Position numbers and translations under genes: made by a program. A stretch of 64,000 nt of DNA from NCBI RefSeq assembly GCF_013283195.1, contig NZ_JABEKT010000003.1:188604-252603 (forward strand), read 5' to 3'. This DNA comes from Ensifer adhaerens (lineage in GTDB: Bacteria; Pseudomonadota; Alphaproteobacteria; Rhizobiales; Rhizobiaceae). Below, piece after piece: positions 47,444 to 55,966 of this stretch. Numbering within the stretch: position 1 is the stretch's first letter; each line of letters opens with the position of its first letter. The notes under the pieces are model-generated. The model was not told the origin of the DNA and ran no database searches. It saw only the letters and a program-made list of their open reading frames with translations.

Positions 47444-47643
47444 GGAGAAACTCCTGTTGCTCGTCCATGGATAGTCGATCACAAATAAGGGCGGCGAGGA
47501 CAATGTGGGAGCGGAACATCGGTTACTTCTCAGGGGCAGCTCGCCTAGGAGAATTTGCAGCAATTATGGCCCATAGACCCACCGAAACACCGGGCGAGAT
47601 CATTGCGGAAACGGGTGAGCTGATCTGGCAGATCACACTACGC

Positions 47644-48675
47644 CTATTGCAAGCCGAGTTCATACCCGAGACGCGATTCAATGGAGTTCAATGTGCCCAG
47701 CGTGTGTTCGTTGAAGCAATCGAAGAACTCATTCGCCTCTGCGACATACGCGCGGATCGCCGGGTTGCGAATACCTTCCTTTAGCGCTTTGCGGCGAAGG
47801 ATCTGCAGCGCGCCATACTTTTCAATGATAGTGTCCTGAAGGGCTTCGTCAGTCGAGAAACCTCCGGATCGCCTGCAAGCGCAGGTCTTTCTCAGGTAGA
47901 ACTTTTTAAGCTCAAGACAGCTGATCTCTTCCCATATGGGGGCGTAGTTCGTGTATGTCTTGCAGCACAACAGATTGCCCGCAAGCTTTCTAAGACGTGA
48001 GGCACAACTTCCCACCTCGACTTGAGGGCCTTCCCCCCACGTCGGGCTGGAGTTGTGGAGCTTCGCAATCGCTGTGTCGATTCCCTCGACAACATGGGCG
48101 GTGTCCTGCGTACATGCCTTGCCTTCCTCCCCTTCAGGCGGAACTTTCAGGAATGGATTGCGTGTCATGTCCAGGTCGGGAAACGCGCTTCTTTCGGCTG
48201 AGGGGCTTGCGAGCTGTCCCAGGAATTCCCCATAAGCACTTTCACTCTTCGAACCACCAAATCCATTGGCTCTGCCAAGAATTTCAGTGACTGCGTCCGT
48301 CGTGCCTTCGCTCGCCACCGGCGGACTAACGTCCTCCAGCGCGGGCGTATGCGAAGGGGTGCTCTGCGGTTCCACGGTTTGCGAGGGTTCCGTCCTTCCT
48401 GAGACGGGGCCGAGATTGCTGCACATGTAGAACGAAACTTCGTCGAACTCAGACGTCAGATCGATGAGTTTGTTGAAGGCTTTCTGCGTGTGGTGATACT
48501 CTTTTTTGGTGTAGGGCCCGCAACTGCACTCCGCGCCGGAAGAAATGAGGTAGGAGGGCGCAGTGTACTCGTGGAAGCACATTTCCCCACTCGCTGCATT
48601 TGCCACAGAATGCGTTCCCAAAATGAATAGAAGAGCACGTGTGACACGGCTGCAGAGGGTGACTGGATCCGTCAT
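47644..48675 (-). CDS. Exported Cys-containing unknown protein
   Basis: A 343-residue protein with a signal peptide (RVTRALLFILGTHSVANAAS), so probably periplasmic. Cys residues are clustered: C in EMCFHEY, ECSCGP, SFYMCSN near the N-terminus, and GSCASRL, LLCCKTY, ISCLELK, KTCACRRS, FDCFNE in the second half; they likely form disulfides. The middle (residues 95-180) is Ser/Pro-rich. It overlaps the upstream gene by 4 bases (ATGA). I recognise no family. The last of three cotranscribed genes; the IS66 element sits just beyond its 3' end. Confidence 0.7.
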   Translation of the reverse strand: MTDPVTLCSRVTRALLFILGTHSVANAASGEMCFHEYTAPSYLISSGAECSCGPYTKKEYHHTQKAFNKLIDLTSEFDEVSFYMCSNLGPVSGRTEPSQTVEPQSTPSHTPALEDVSPPVASEGTTDAVTEILGRANGFGGSKSESAYGEFLGQLASPSAERSAFPDLDMTRNPFLKVPPEGEEGKACTQDTAHVVEGIDTAIAKLHNSSPTWGEGPQVEVGSCASRLRKLAGNLLCCKTYTNYAPIWEEISCLELKKFYLRKTCACRRSGGFSTDEALQDTIIEKYGALQILRRKALKEGIRNPAIRAYVAEANEFFDCFNEHTLGTLNSIESRLGYELGLQ

Positions 48676-49388
48676 GTCCCCAATTGCTCCTCGGCGATCG
48701 ACTGCAATTCGGGTGGCAATCCGATCTCAATCGCTAGCTTATACCAGCTTCGCTCGGTGACCACATCGACCTCCCGCGTCTCAGCGAGGTAAAACCACGC
48801 GAGCGGCGATGTTGGATCGAGAGCAAGACCATGTTCGAACAACAGGCCTGCTGTCGACGCTTTGCCTTTCTGCATCGCGGCAAACGCCGCCCCGAAGATT
48901 AGTTTTGCTTTGTCTATCCGCTCTTGCCGGGCGCAGGGCGCCACGGAATCAAACCAGCTCGTTAAGCTGTGTAGCGAATTGAAAGGATCGCTTTCACACA
49001 CGTCTCGACAGAAGCGAACAGCCCAAAGTGTTGCGCGCGGAATAGGCACACTCGCGTATTCTCCGTCTACATAAACGGTTGCGACGAGCCCATCTACGGC
49101 CGCGGCCACCGACTTTAGCGCAAAAGACGTCGGCTGCCGAACCACGATATCCTGCAGGGGAGACCGCACTGAGAACAAGGGGGCGTCAAGGTATAAGAAC
49201 TTCGTTTCGCCGGTAGGGAAACAGGGTCGGTCCTCCGCGCCAAAGATCGGCTCTTCCGCGGATGCTGCGATTGAATCTTGCGATGGAGGGTCCACCTCCC
49301 TACTGAACAAGTGGGACACCGCTGCCCCGGCGGTTGCGCTCATCGCAATCACCAAAACCAGCTTAAACAGAAGCCTCAATCGTGTCAC
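48672..49388 (-). CDS. Exported or anchored unknown protein with TPR-like end
   Basis: A 238-residue protein with an N-terminal hydrophobic segment (LLFKLVLVIAMSATAGAAVS). The C-terminal third has a helical-repeat look (AKLIFGAAFAAMQKGKASTA, LLFEHGLALDPTSPLAWFYLAETREV, like a tetratricopeptide or Sel1 unit). Paired cysteines occur in VRFCRDVCESD. It overlaps both neighbours by 4 bases. The function is unknown; the context suggests an envelope complex with its neighbour. Confidence 0.7.
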   Translation of the reverse strand: MTRLRLLFKLVLVIAMSATAGAAVSHLFSREVDPPSQDSIAASAEEPIFGAEDRPCFPTGETKFLYLDAPLFSVRSPLQDIVVRQPTSFALKSVAAAVDGLVATVYVDGEYASVPIPRATLWAVRFCRDVCESDPFNSLHSLTSWFDSVAPCARQERIDKAKLIFGAAFAAMQKGKASTAGLLFEHGLALDPTSPLAWFYLAETREVDVVTERSWYKLAIEIGLPPELQSIAEEQLGT

Positions 49389-49576
49389 CTCGAGGGCAAG
49401 CTCTTTTCTTCTGAGCGATCGTCAAATGTCGGCGTTTCAGTTTTTCCTTCGGTTTCGTCGCCCTCCGTTTTTTGACGACGATGCGGGTACAGATCCTTGA
49501 ATTCATCCGATTGTAGCAAAAGCTCCCGGTGTCTTTTCTCCGCTTCTGTCAGCGGTTGAACAAGAACAGTGACCAC
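49385..49576 (-). CDS. Small hydrophilic protein, first of the exported-protein operon
   Basis: A 63-residue protein (MVTVLVQPLTEAEKRHRELL, then ...DEFKDLYPHRRQKTEGDET) that is highly charged and probably disordered in its second half. GGAGG lies seven bases upstream of the start (GAGGCAATCGTGG...). Its stop overlaps the next start, making a compact three-gene operon. Confidence 0.6.
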   Translation of the reverse strand: MVTVLVQPLTEAEKRHRELLLQSDEFKDLYPHRRQKTEGDETEGKTETPTFDDRSEEKSLPSR

Positions 49577-49824
49577 GATTGCCTCCTATGCTTTCTGTCG
49601 CGAAGCTTATCCAGTAGACTCTTCAGATAATGGCATGCGGCCAAGCGTAGTCAATCGTTCGCAGCTTGTCGCACGTCCGTCGAGAGCCGGGGCCGACGGA
49701 TAAACCCTCGCCTTGAAGAGATCAAATAGCTACCTCCAAGGACGTACCCAGGCGAGGTTGTCAGACCTCCGTTGTGCCGCCACGATGAACTCAATCAGCT
49801 GAATCCTGGTACGAGCCGATCGGG

Positions 49825-51165
49825 ATGGCAATGTGTCCGAAAGTCCTAGTAGCTGGATGGCTGTCGGCTAACACCGTGATGGGAGATATGCGAGGGATTA
49901 TTGCGATTGGCGTATTTATCTTCGGCGTCCTTCTGCCGTTCAACCTTGACGTGGTAAAATTCGCCATCGTCCAGGTTCTCTCGTCACCCTGCCGTCTGCC
50001 GGAGGGTGCGTCGGCTTCCATCGGGGGGATTGTCTCGTTGGATCTACGTCATGTCGGATCTGGCACGGCCTTTATAACCGCGACGCCACAGGAGTGGCTG
50101 ACCACAAACTCAAAGATGCTTGCGCCGCTACGAGCCGGGCCAAGCGATTTGATTATCTATGTTCATGGCTTCCGAACCAGCATGGGCGACGCAACGTGCG
50201 CCGCGAAGGCGGTGGCCATGGATCTGTCCAAACGAAGGCATTCGGCAAACAGCCCGCGTCCCGATGTGCTGGTCTTCGGATGGCCGGGGCAAACCGAGGC
50301 ACGACACTTTTCGCGAGCCCAGGCCTCTGCCACACACGCGGCGAAATATCTCGCCGAGTTGCTGCGGCAGTTGCGACACAGGAAGGTCATCCTTATTGGC
50401 CACAGCCTCGGAGCCGAAGTCGTTATGGGTGCAATGTCACGGCTGCCGCAAACGGTGGAGCAAGCTAACACCTTCCGCGCTGTCATTCTTATTCAAGGGG
50501 CTATCCCGATCGCCAGTCTTCGCACCTGGTCTTATGAGATTAGCGTGCGCTATCCGGCGGCGGAGGTACACGATCGATTGGCGGGGAGAGAGCCACCGCC
50601 TCCACACATTGACAAAGGAACAGGTTCTGGCTGCTATGTCGGGGCGGCGCTGATGGCACGAGAGCTGATAGTAACTCACTCCTCAGACGATATAACCCTC
50701 AGCCGCATGTATGCCACCGATGAGATTTTCCTTCCCGGACTGTGCCAGGGGCCGTACCTCTTTCCTGTTGAAGGAAAATCAGTCCGCAGCCTGTCACAAA
50801 CCGTCGCGATTGGGTTGGGTTTGGCTCGAGCGCAAATGCTGAGTATTCATCGCGTACCAGTGCCGGAGAACCCAACCGAGCTTGCCGGCCGGTTTAGCGA
50901 ACACGCGGATCCTGACAAGCCTATCCAGGCTCTACGGCCCCTTGACGATTCGCAAGTGCAGCTGGAGCGAACGGAGGTGTACAATTTCGAGATTGCCCAT
51001 CCCTCGTACCACGAAATTGACCTGCATCGCCTGTCGGGTTGGCGACCATTTTTCGACTGGCATTCTCCACTTAATTACCCGACGATGCGCGCGGATCTGC
51101 TCGAGCGGATCTGGCGTATTCTGGAGCAGCGTGACCAAATCAGTGACTCTCTTCCGACGAAGTAG
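49825..51165 (+). CDS. Membrane-anchored alpha/beta hydrolase (DUF900-like)
   Basis: A 446-residue protein with an N-terminal membrane segment (GIIAIGVFIFGVLLPFNLDVV, residues about 24-45) and an alpha/beta hydrolase domain of the DUF900 type in residues 100-260. Seen are LIIYVHGFRTS (oxyanion-type HG), DVLVFGWPGQTEARHFSRAQ, and the nucleophile elbow VILIGHSLGAEVVMGAM with the Ser of GHSLGAE. A second, later part (ELAGRFSEHAD... FFDWHSPLNY) may supply the catalytic His. It is divergent from the exported-protein operon, so the two may share a function in the envelope. An internal start at ATG 49891 is possible. Confidence 0.82.
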   Translation: MAMCPKVLVAGWLSANTVMGDMRGIIAIGVFIFGVLLPFNLDVVKFAIVQVLSSPCRLPEGASASIGGIVSLDLRHVGSGTAFITATPQEWLTTNSKMLAPLRAGPSDLIIYVHGFRTSMGDATCAAKAVAMDLSKRRHSANSPRPDVLVFGWPGQTEARHFSRAQASATHAAKYLAELLRQLRHRKVILIGHSLGAEVVMGAMSRLPQTVEQANTFRAVILIQGAIPIASLRTWSYEISVRYPAAEVHDRLAGREPPPPHIDKGTGSGCYVGAALMARELIVTHSSDDITLSRMYATDEIFLPGLCQGPYLFPVEGKSVRSLSQTVAIGLGLARAQMLSIHRVPVPENPTELAGRFSEHADPDKPIQALRPLDDSQVQLERTEVYNFEIAHPSYHEIDLHRLSGWRPFFDWHSPLNYPTMRADLLERIWRILEQRDQISDSLPTK

Positions 51166-51379
51166 GGAGGTTCAACTGTCGGTATCCCAACCATTTGCCT
51201 GGCCGCGCTAGCAGATCCGGTAAGTCGCGGAACTGGCCTCAACCCGCAGACCATTGAGGCTATTCCTATCCAGGGTGTCTCCAAAGCGCAACGCGACCAA
51301 ACACCCATCTGCTCGATACATTAAGCGATCTCAAACACAAAAGCCTCGTCTCGGAGGGTCAGCATGGCGACGGTCAACG

Positions 51380-52060
51380 GCCGGGATCCGGGAAGTTTAG
51401 GCCGGCAAGTTGCTCCGCTTCCCAAGCTTTGGGCGTGACGAGCGCGAGTTCCGCAATATTGGTCCGCCGGTTCAAGGACTTGTTGCTACTTTCGTTTTGG
51501 TGGAGGACAATCTGGTCCGAGGGAGTGAGGAGCGGGCGATGGATATCGAAAAGGTCGGACGGGCCCGCCTGATGATGAGGCTGCCGAGGCACCGGAAGCA
51601 GCTCTCTGACGCAAATTTCTTGGCGATTACCGATTTGCTGGAAGCCTACGGCCTGGCCGCAATAAAGCGCGACGAGTTACGTGAGCAACCGACGCCAGAC
51701 CCTTCGATCTTGGCCGAGTATGAGGATCTCTGTCAGAAGCTGGAAGACGACGTCATTAAGATGATCGCCTCCGTGAGCCCCCGTATGGTCCGCTAGGTCA
51801 GCACTCCCCTGGATGCATTGAAAATCTAGCAGGCGGTCCCAATGGGCTCGTGCCGGTTGCCATCACTCCCCATCGCCGTATCCGATCTCCAGAATTTGGC
51901 CTCGGCAGTGTCTGCCAGGGCCCGGCAGACCGCGGCGTCTGCTTGCGGGATCGCATACAACGAGGTGTTCGGGACCTCGCCCCTCACCTCCCCGCCCTTA
52001 CCAGTGACCGCGCAATATCGATGATATCGTCGCGAGCGGCCGTTGGATCGTCCTTCGACC
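51380..52060. repeat. Duplicated segment, copy 1 (partner 59549-60228)
   Basis: About 680 bases comprising the leader, the small-protein gene at 51539 and the 3' end of the LysR gene match 59549-60228 with about 10-15 per cent differences by eye. In copy 2 the match ends inside the LysR tail, where a broken IS256 begins. Confidence 0.85.
51539..51796 (+). CDS. Four-copy small protein family, copy 3
   Basis: An 85-residue paralogue: [51 protein letters not shown] and SPRMV. It differs from copy 4 in only 8 positions and from copies 1 and 2 in about half. GAGGAG lies eight bases before the ATG. No EcfG-type promoter is seen ahead of it, unlike copy 1. It is followed on the opposite strand by the LysR gene. 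Confidence 0.8.
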   Translation: MDIEKVGRARLMMRLPRHRKQLSDANFLAITDLLEAYGLAAIKRDELREQPTPDPSILAEYEDLCQKLEDDVIKMIASVSPRMVR

Positions 52061-52874
52061 ATGCGACCCCAAGCCCGATCCTGAAGTCCACTCCCCTCAC
52101 CTTGCGAAGCTCGAAATTGCGGTTGGGCAGATCCAGCGTCCACTCCGGTGCAAAGCCGATGCCAAGACCGGCCGACACCAGTGACACCAGGGAGAAGGTG
52201 TCGTCGCAGATATAGGCAACGCTCTTCGACAGATCGTGCTCCTCAAACTTTTCAGCAAAATATCGCTCGGTGCAGGAGAGGTTCTGCCGTGAAAACGAGA
52301 TGATCTTCTCGCCCTGCAAGTCTTCGATGCCGATCTCACTTCGCGAAAGCAGTGCATTGCTCTTCTCCACCGCCAGCAGGTAGCGCTCATGCGCGATCGA
52401 GAAGAACCGGAGCGATCCGATGTTTTCGACCGGTCGGATGAAGCCGAGATTGATCTGGCCGTTTTCCAGGCCGCGGATGATGTCGTTGGTGGAGCCGCTG
52501 GAGATGTGCAGCTCTATATCGGGATATTTCCGGCCGATGCGAGAAAGGAATGCCGGCAGCAGGCCGATCGTTGCCGGATAGACGGTCCCAATCCTGATCT
52601 TGCGCCTCGCCTTGCCGGCGACCGACCGCACCATTTCGGCCGACAAATCGACATCGCCAAGGATCCTGACGCAGCGATCGTAGTAGACCTCCCCTGCCCT
52701 TGTCAGTTCCACTCGCCGCGTCGAGCGCTCCAGCAGACGAACGCCAAGTTCCTTCTCCAGCGACTGGATCTGACAGCTCAAGGCCGGCTGGGCGATATGC
52801 ACCCTTGCTGCCGCCCGACCGAAATGCAGCTCCTCGGCAACCGCCACGAAGTAGGAGAGTTGGCGAAATTCCAT
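51984..52874 (-). CDS. LysR-family transcriptional regulator
   Basis: A 296-residue LysR-type regulator. The N-terminal winged helix is typical: MEFRQLSYFVAVAEELHFG, AAARVHIAQPALSCQIQSLE, LGVRLLERSTRRVELTRAG. The effector-binding domain spans about 90-290 (IRIGTVYPATIGLLPAFLSR, LSCTERYF, ICDDTFSLVSLVSAGLGIGF). The last 15 codons are in the segment duplicated at 60 kb, and both ends recur in the remnant at 31.9 kb. It is divergent from an XRE regulator 152 bases away; the effector is unknown. Confidence 0.93.
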   Translation of the reverse strand: MEFRQLSYFVAVAEELHFGRAAARVHIAQPALSCQIQSLEKELGVRLLERSTRRVELTRAGEVYYDRCVRILGDVDLSAEMVRSVAGKARRKIRIGTVYPATIGLLPAFLSRIGRKYPDIELHISSGSTNDIIRGLENGQINLGFIRPVENIGSLRFFSIAHERYLLAVEKSNALLSRSEIGIEDLQGEKIISFSRQNLSCTERYFAEKFEEHDLSKSVAYICDDTFSLVSLVSAGLGIGFAPEWTLDLPNRNFELRKVRGVDFRIGLGVAWSKDDPTAARDDIIDIARSLVRAGR

Positions 52875-53026
52875 AGAGGACCTCTCACGGTGTCAAGGCA
52901 ATCTCGCCAGACCACACCGCTGATGCGCGTTGGGGGCGAGTGAAAAATCGCCTAATGCAACTTTTAACATCTTTTCGTATAGAATAGCCAGTTATTTAAT
53001 TCCAAGCGCAATGGTCATGTGGCGCC

Positions 53027-53284
53027 ATGACACCGCGCGAGCTATTGGCCTGGAATGTTCGGAAATTGAGGGTCAAGCGTGGCCTCTCACAAGAACGTCT
53101 TGCGCTCGAGGCTCAGCTTGAGCGAGTGTCGATATCCCAACTTGAGCGCAAGCAGGTAAATCTCGGCGTCGACTCTCTCGGAAAGATCGCCACGGTCCTC
53201 GGATGTGAGGTTTTCGAACTATTCCATTTGCCGACAGAGGGTGAGGAAGAACCTTCAAATCTACCTCGCGGGCGCAAGGGATAG
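53027..53284 (+). CDS. XRE-family transcriptional regulator
   Basis: An 85-residue Cro/CI-type regulator made of one HTH domain: TPRELLAWNVRKLRVKRGLS, QERLALEAQLERVSISQLER, LGVDSLGKIATVLGCEVFEL. It lacks any sensor domain, and the short tail is hydrophilic. It is divergent from LysR and was duplicated with it, as a fragment at 31986 shows. It may act as a small repressor; targets are unknown. Confidence 0.9.
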   Translation: MTPRELLAWNVRKLRVKRGLSQERLALEAQLERVSISQLERKQVNLGVDSLGKIATVLGCEVFELFHLPTEGEEEPSNLPRGRKG

Positions 53285-53853
53285 GATGCCAGGAGCAGGC
53301 GATCATTCCTGTCGATATTTTATGCGATCGCGGGCGCTCATCCGATCCGTGCCGATGAACACTCGACAGGCCACCGCCGGTTTATGCGTGGGAAATGATC
53401 CTAGGGGCGTGATTTCATGGCGTCGTTACAGTTAGGTACTTGAACCCTCCGTCAAACGCGCTTCGGCTAGCGCCGCCGTGTCGGCCTTGCACGCCGCCCA
53501 CCCCGGCCGGCTCGGCGGCGGCATTGAAAGAACGGCCGAGGATGCGCGTGCTGCGGCTCCTCCTGCCGCATTCCGCTCCCGCTGGCGGGAGGATCCAACC
53601 TGTCCCCATGCCGGCCTTAGATTGACGCCCGCCGCCAGCCGAACGGGCAGCAATTAGCGCCGTGGGGACGATTGCTTAGATTGCATCGTCGATGATCCGG
53701 AGTTCTCGGTGTTGAAAAGGAACTGGGAGCAAATGGGAGCCTCTGACACTAAGCTCTCGTCCCCTCGACAACCGTGGCTCCACCCGGCCCCCGCAAAGGG
53801 CCTCACTTTTTGCTTAAACGATCATCTTTGTTATGGACGCTATCAGGCGCGCG
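53285..53853. other. Gene-free stretch
   Basis: A GC-rich region with short frames only. No gene, terminator or repeat recognised. Confidence 0.4.
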
Positions 53854-53878
53854 GGAACCTTTTATTCCCAAACCGATT
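53854..53878 (+). promoter_or_regulatory. Weak EcfG-like promoter
   Basis: GGAAC at 53854-53858, 16 bases, GATT at 53875-53878. The -10 element deviates from the GTT core, so this is a candidate only. A small gene starts at 53934. Confidence 0.35.
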
Positions 53879-53933
53879 GGGGGGCCGAGCAGCCGTCGAC
53901 ACGCTGCAGCACAACGACATCGGGATAACCGCC

Positions 53934-54137
53934 ATGTACCACCAAACCACAAGAGAGCATCACAGCAAGGCGGCGCGCGACTGGAACACACGATACGATC
54001 TTGACGAGTTCATTCGCGCACACGGGCTGCAGCCAATGGCCGCGCGCGCGCTCTTCATGAAATTCGGGCCGTACAAAATAGACCTAGATCGAAAGGTTGC
54101 GGAGCTGCGATCAGGGCAATCGTCCGTCAAGCATTGA
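53934..54137 (+). CDS. Small unknown protein (DUF3606-like)
   Basis: A 67-residue protein starting MYHQTTREHHSKAARDW. The core (NTRYDLDEFIRAHGLQPMAA, RALFMKFGPYKIDLDRKVAE) resembles short rhizobial proteins related to DUF3606, with a helix-turn-helix-like middle. An upstream in-frame start at 53709 would give 142 residues with an unconvincing N-terminus. The ribosome site is weak. Confidence 0.5.
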   Translation: MYHQTTREHHSKAARDWNTRYDLDEFIRAHGLQPMAARALFMKFGPYKIDLDRKVAELRSGQSSVKH

Positions 54138-54339
54138 TCATCCGCGGAAAGACAGTTCGATCGGCTTGTTGCTATGCAAGCATGGTCCAGCGGTAGTCGC
54201 TGCGGGCAGACGTCGGATTTGCCAGGGCCGCTGAATGAAGTATCCTTTGTCTTGCGCGGCTTACGGGGCGTTGCCCTGCAGCGGGGGCGAAAGGGTGCAT
54301 ACTGGGGCATGACGACAGCGACTTCAGTTGCTCAATCAC

Positions 54340-54660
54340 CAGTTCGCACAAGGGCGGATGGCGCATGAGCTTACGCAAGTATCGTCGACACATTTTCAGG
54401 ATGTCGTCAGGATGCCGCTTTCCCCAGAAAAGATCGCGGGCCACATGCTCGACGATGGCGTGAGCCCCGTGCGGGTCTGCACCGAGACGATCTGTCGTTT
54501 CATCTATGGCAGGAAAAGCAGGCGCTGGAACTTTATCGGCATCTGAGGGCAGGCCGCCGCAAACGCCGCCCCCGCGGCTCGAGGAAACCGCGCGACGGCA
54601 CTGTTCCTGCGGCCCGGAGGATATGGCAACGTCCTGGTTTCATTGGTGATCGTTCGCAGC
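54340..54660 (+). mobile_element. IS30-family transposase remnant
   Basis: Plus-strand frames read VVRMPLSPEKIAGHMLDDG, then TETICRFIYGRKSR, and after a frameshift LELYRHLRAGRRKRRPRGSR, typical of the middle of IS30 transposases (SPEQIAG, ETIYR..Y, LRRRRKKR). Both the HTH start and the DDE domain are missing. Confidence 0.7.
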
Positions 54661-54869
54661 TCGGGCAGCGTGACCTGAGCAACGCCAACGTAACAACGCT
54701 GATGGTTGCGAGCTATTCTCTCACAGCAAGCGCTGCGGCCGGGATCGTCACCTTGATCGGCACGCGCTTGCGCGTCGGTCCTCGCGCTTGCGGCGAATGC
54801 GATTCAAAGGATGCAGGAGTAGGAGTGGCAACGCTACGACGGTTCACAAGCAGAAACGGTGACGTACGC

Positions 54870-54894
54870 GGAACAATGACTGTCCCAGCGAGTT
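54870..54894 (+). promoter_or_regulatory. EcfG-type promoter of candidate small RNA, copy B
   Basis: GGAAC at 54870-54874, 16 bases, AGTT at 54891-54894. Same context as the site at 32153. Confidence 0.65.
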
Positions 54895-54900
54895 ATCAGT

Positions 54901-54961
54901 TATCATCGATGGCTCCCAATCCTCTGGCATACTCGGCCCCTTCCGCAGGGGCCTCTTTTTT
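54901..54961 (+). ncRNA. Candidate stress-induced small RNA, copy B
   Basis: About 60 bases from the promoter to the hairpin GGCCCC (54935-54940) / GGGGCC (54948-54953) with TCTTTTTT. It contains ggctcccaat at the position of the ctccc motif in copy A. The hairpin stem is unchanged while the loop length differs, which argues for selection on structure. On the opposite strand it overlaps the very end of the ligD remnant. Confidence 0.45.
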
Positions 54962-55590
54962 CAGCTCGAATACATCGACATTATCAGCCGGTTCGCGCAG
55001 GCCCTTGAACGACGCGTGGCGCAGCTTTCCGTCTCTGGTCAGCTTGGTATAGGTGATCTCGGTGACGTAGGCCGGTCACAGAACACCGCATTCTTGCACA
55101 TGAGTGCCACCGGCGGCGATTTCATCCTGTCGGTGAAGCCCGGCCCAACCCCACCCACATAGACCAGGCCGGTCGCCCCGCCGCGCCGCCAGCAAAAGCC
55201 GTGAGATCGCACTGGGCACGTTCGTAGACGGTTCAAACCCGACAACGACAAAGCTGTCGCTTGAGCACACTTCAATTTCAGCCAGTCACCCTTCCGTCCC
55301 GAGCGATAAGGAGCACACTGGTTGTTGGCGATGACACCTTCAAGCCAAGCTTGCAGGCTTGCGCCACGATAGCCGCACCCTGCCCTTCGATCGCCTCCGA
55401 AAGCCAGATCCTCGCATTTGCGCCGCCGATCGCCTCCTCAAGCATATTCGTCGCTCTTGCTGCTCTATGCCGCGCAAATCGTGACCATCGAAGTAGAGCA
55501 GATCGAACGCGAAAAACCGCGCCTCCGCGGCAACACGCTTGCGCTTGAACCATAACGCGGCTGTCCGGGTCAGGAAGGTCTTCACTCATC
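54962..55590 (-). pseudogene. Second ligD: decayed ligase-domain remnant
   Basis: Minus-strand frames give, from the 5' side, FAFDLLYFDGHDLRGIEQQE, then IRLSEAIEG-like (WLSEAIEGQGAAIVAQACKLG), FVVVGFEPST, SRLLLAARRGD, LVYVGGVGPGFTDRM, and finally [23 protein letters not shown]. These are the C-terminal half of the ligase domain of a LigD but scattered over three frames with at least four frameshifts. Its last codons recur fused to the toxin remnant at 32234. The intact ligD at 13115 is a different, longer type (with polymerase). Confidence 0.8.
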
Positions 55591-55966
55591 ATGAACCAGC
55601 CGTAAGCATAACGGGACAGGAAAGCGGGCGCGGGCCAAGGCCAGTTGGGTGAACCCCGTTCGCCGGCCGCAACGGCGAACGTGTCAGCCGATACAGGCTG
55701 CACGGCCCCGTCTTTGATGTAGGATTGCGGCGTTGATCTTGTTGCCGGTCTCGTTGGGAAGGACTTCGGCAAACCTCTGCGTACAATCGTCAACTTTCCG
55801 GGACGCAATCCTTTGGGGGCTATCCTTACCGGCACAGGGCTGCATGCGAGAACAATGGAGAATTGCGAAGTTCGTCCGGAATCAAACGCATTTGGCCTCG
55901 CCGCCTTTTTGCGGCTGTATAAATGGTCGCAGAGCGCTACATTCATCCTCAATCGTACCTAAGTGA
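55591..55966. other. Region without a supported gene
   Basis: A minus-strand frame to 55952 is open but its sequence resembles no family; it probably continues the decayed ligD region. The leader of the CheB-CheR gene is at the right end. Confidence 0.4.

Larger units (their letters stand above)
44369..47526 (-). mobile_element. Complete IS66-family element with passenger gene
   Basis: The element is 3158 bp. Left end gtaagcgctgttgtcacc (44369 on) and the inverted right end gtaaccgatgttccgctc (47526 backwards) form imperfect terminal repeats starting GTAA. Directly outside both ends is the 8-bp duplication TTCTCAGG (44361-44368 and 47527-47534), the target-site size typical for IS66, so the element inserted here by transposition and has not been rearranged since. 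It contains tnpA, tnpB and tnpC in one minus-strand operon plus an additional gene (44397-45041) on the plus strand at the left end. Confidence 0.92.

Noticed and set aside
44369-47526. CRISPR, integrative element or transposon larger than an IS
   Set aside because: Terminal repeats and the 8-bp duplication delimit a plain IS66; no direct-repeat/spacer array, integrase or attachment site was seen anywhere in the window.
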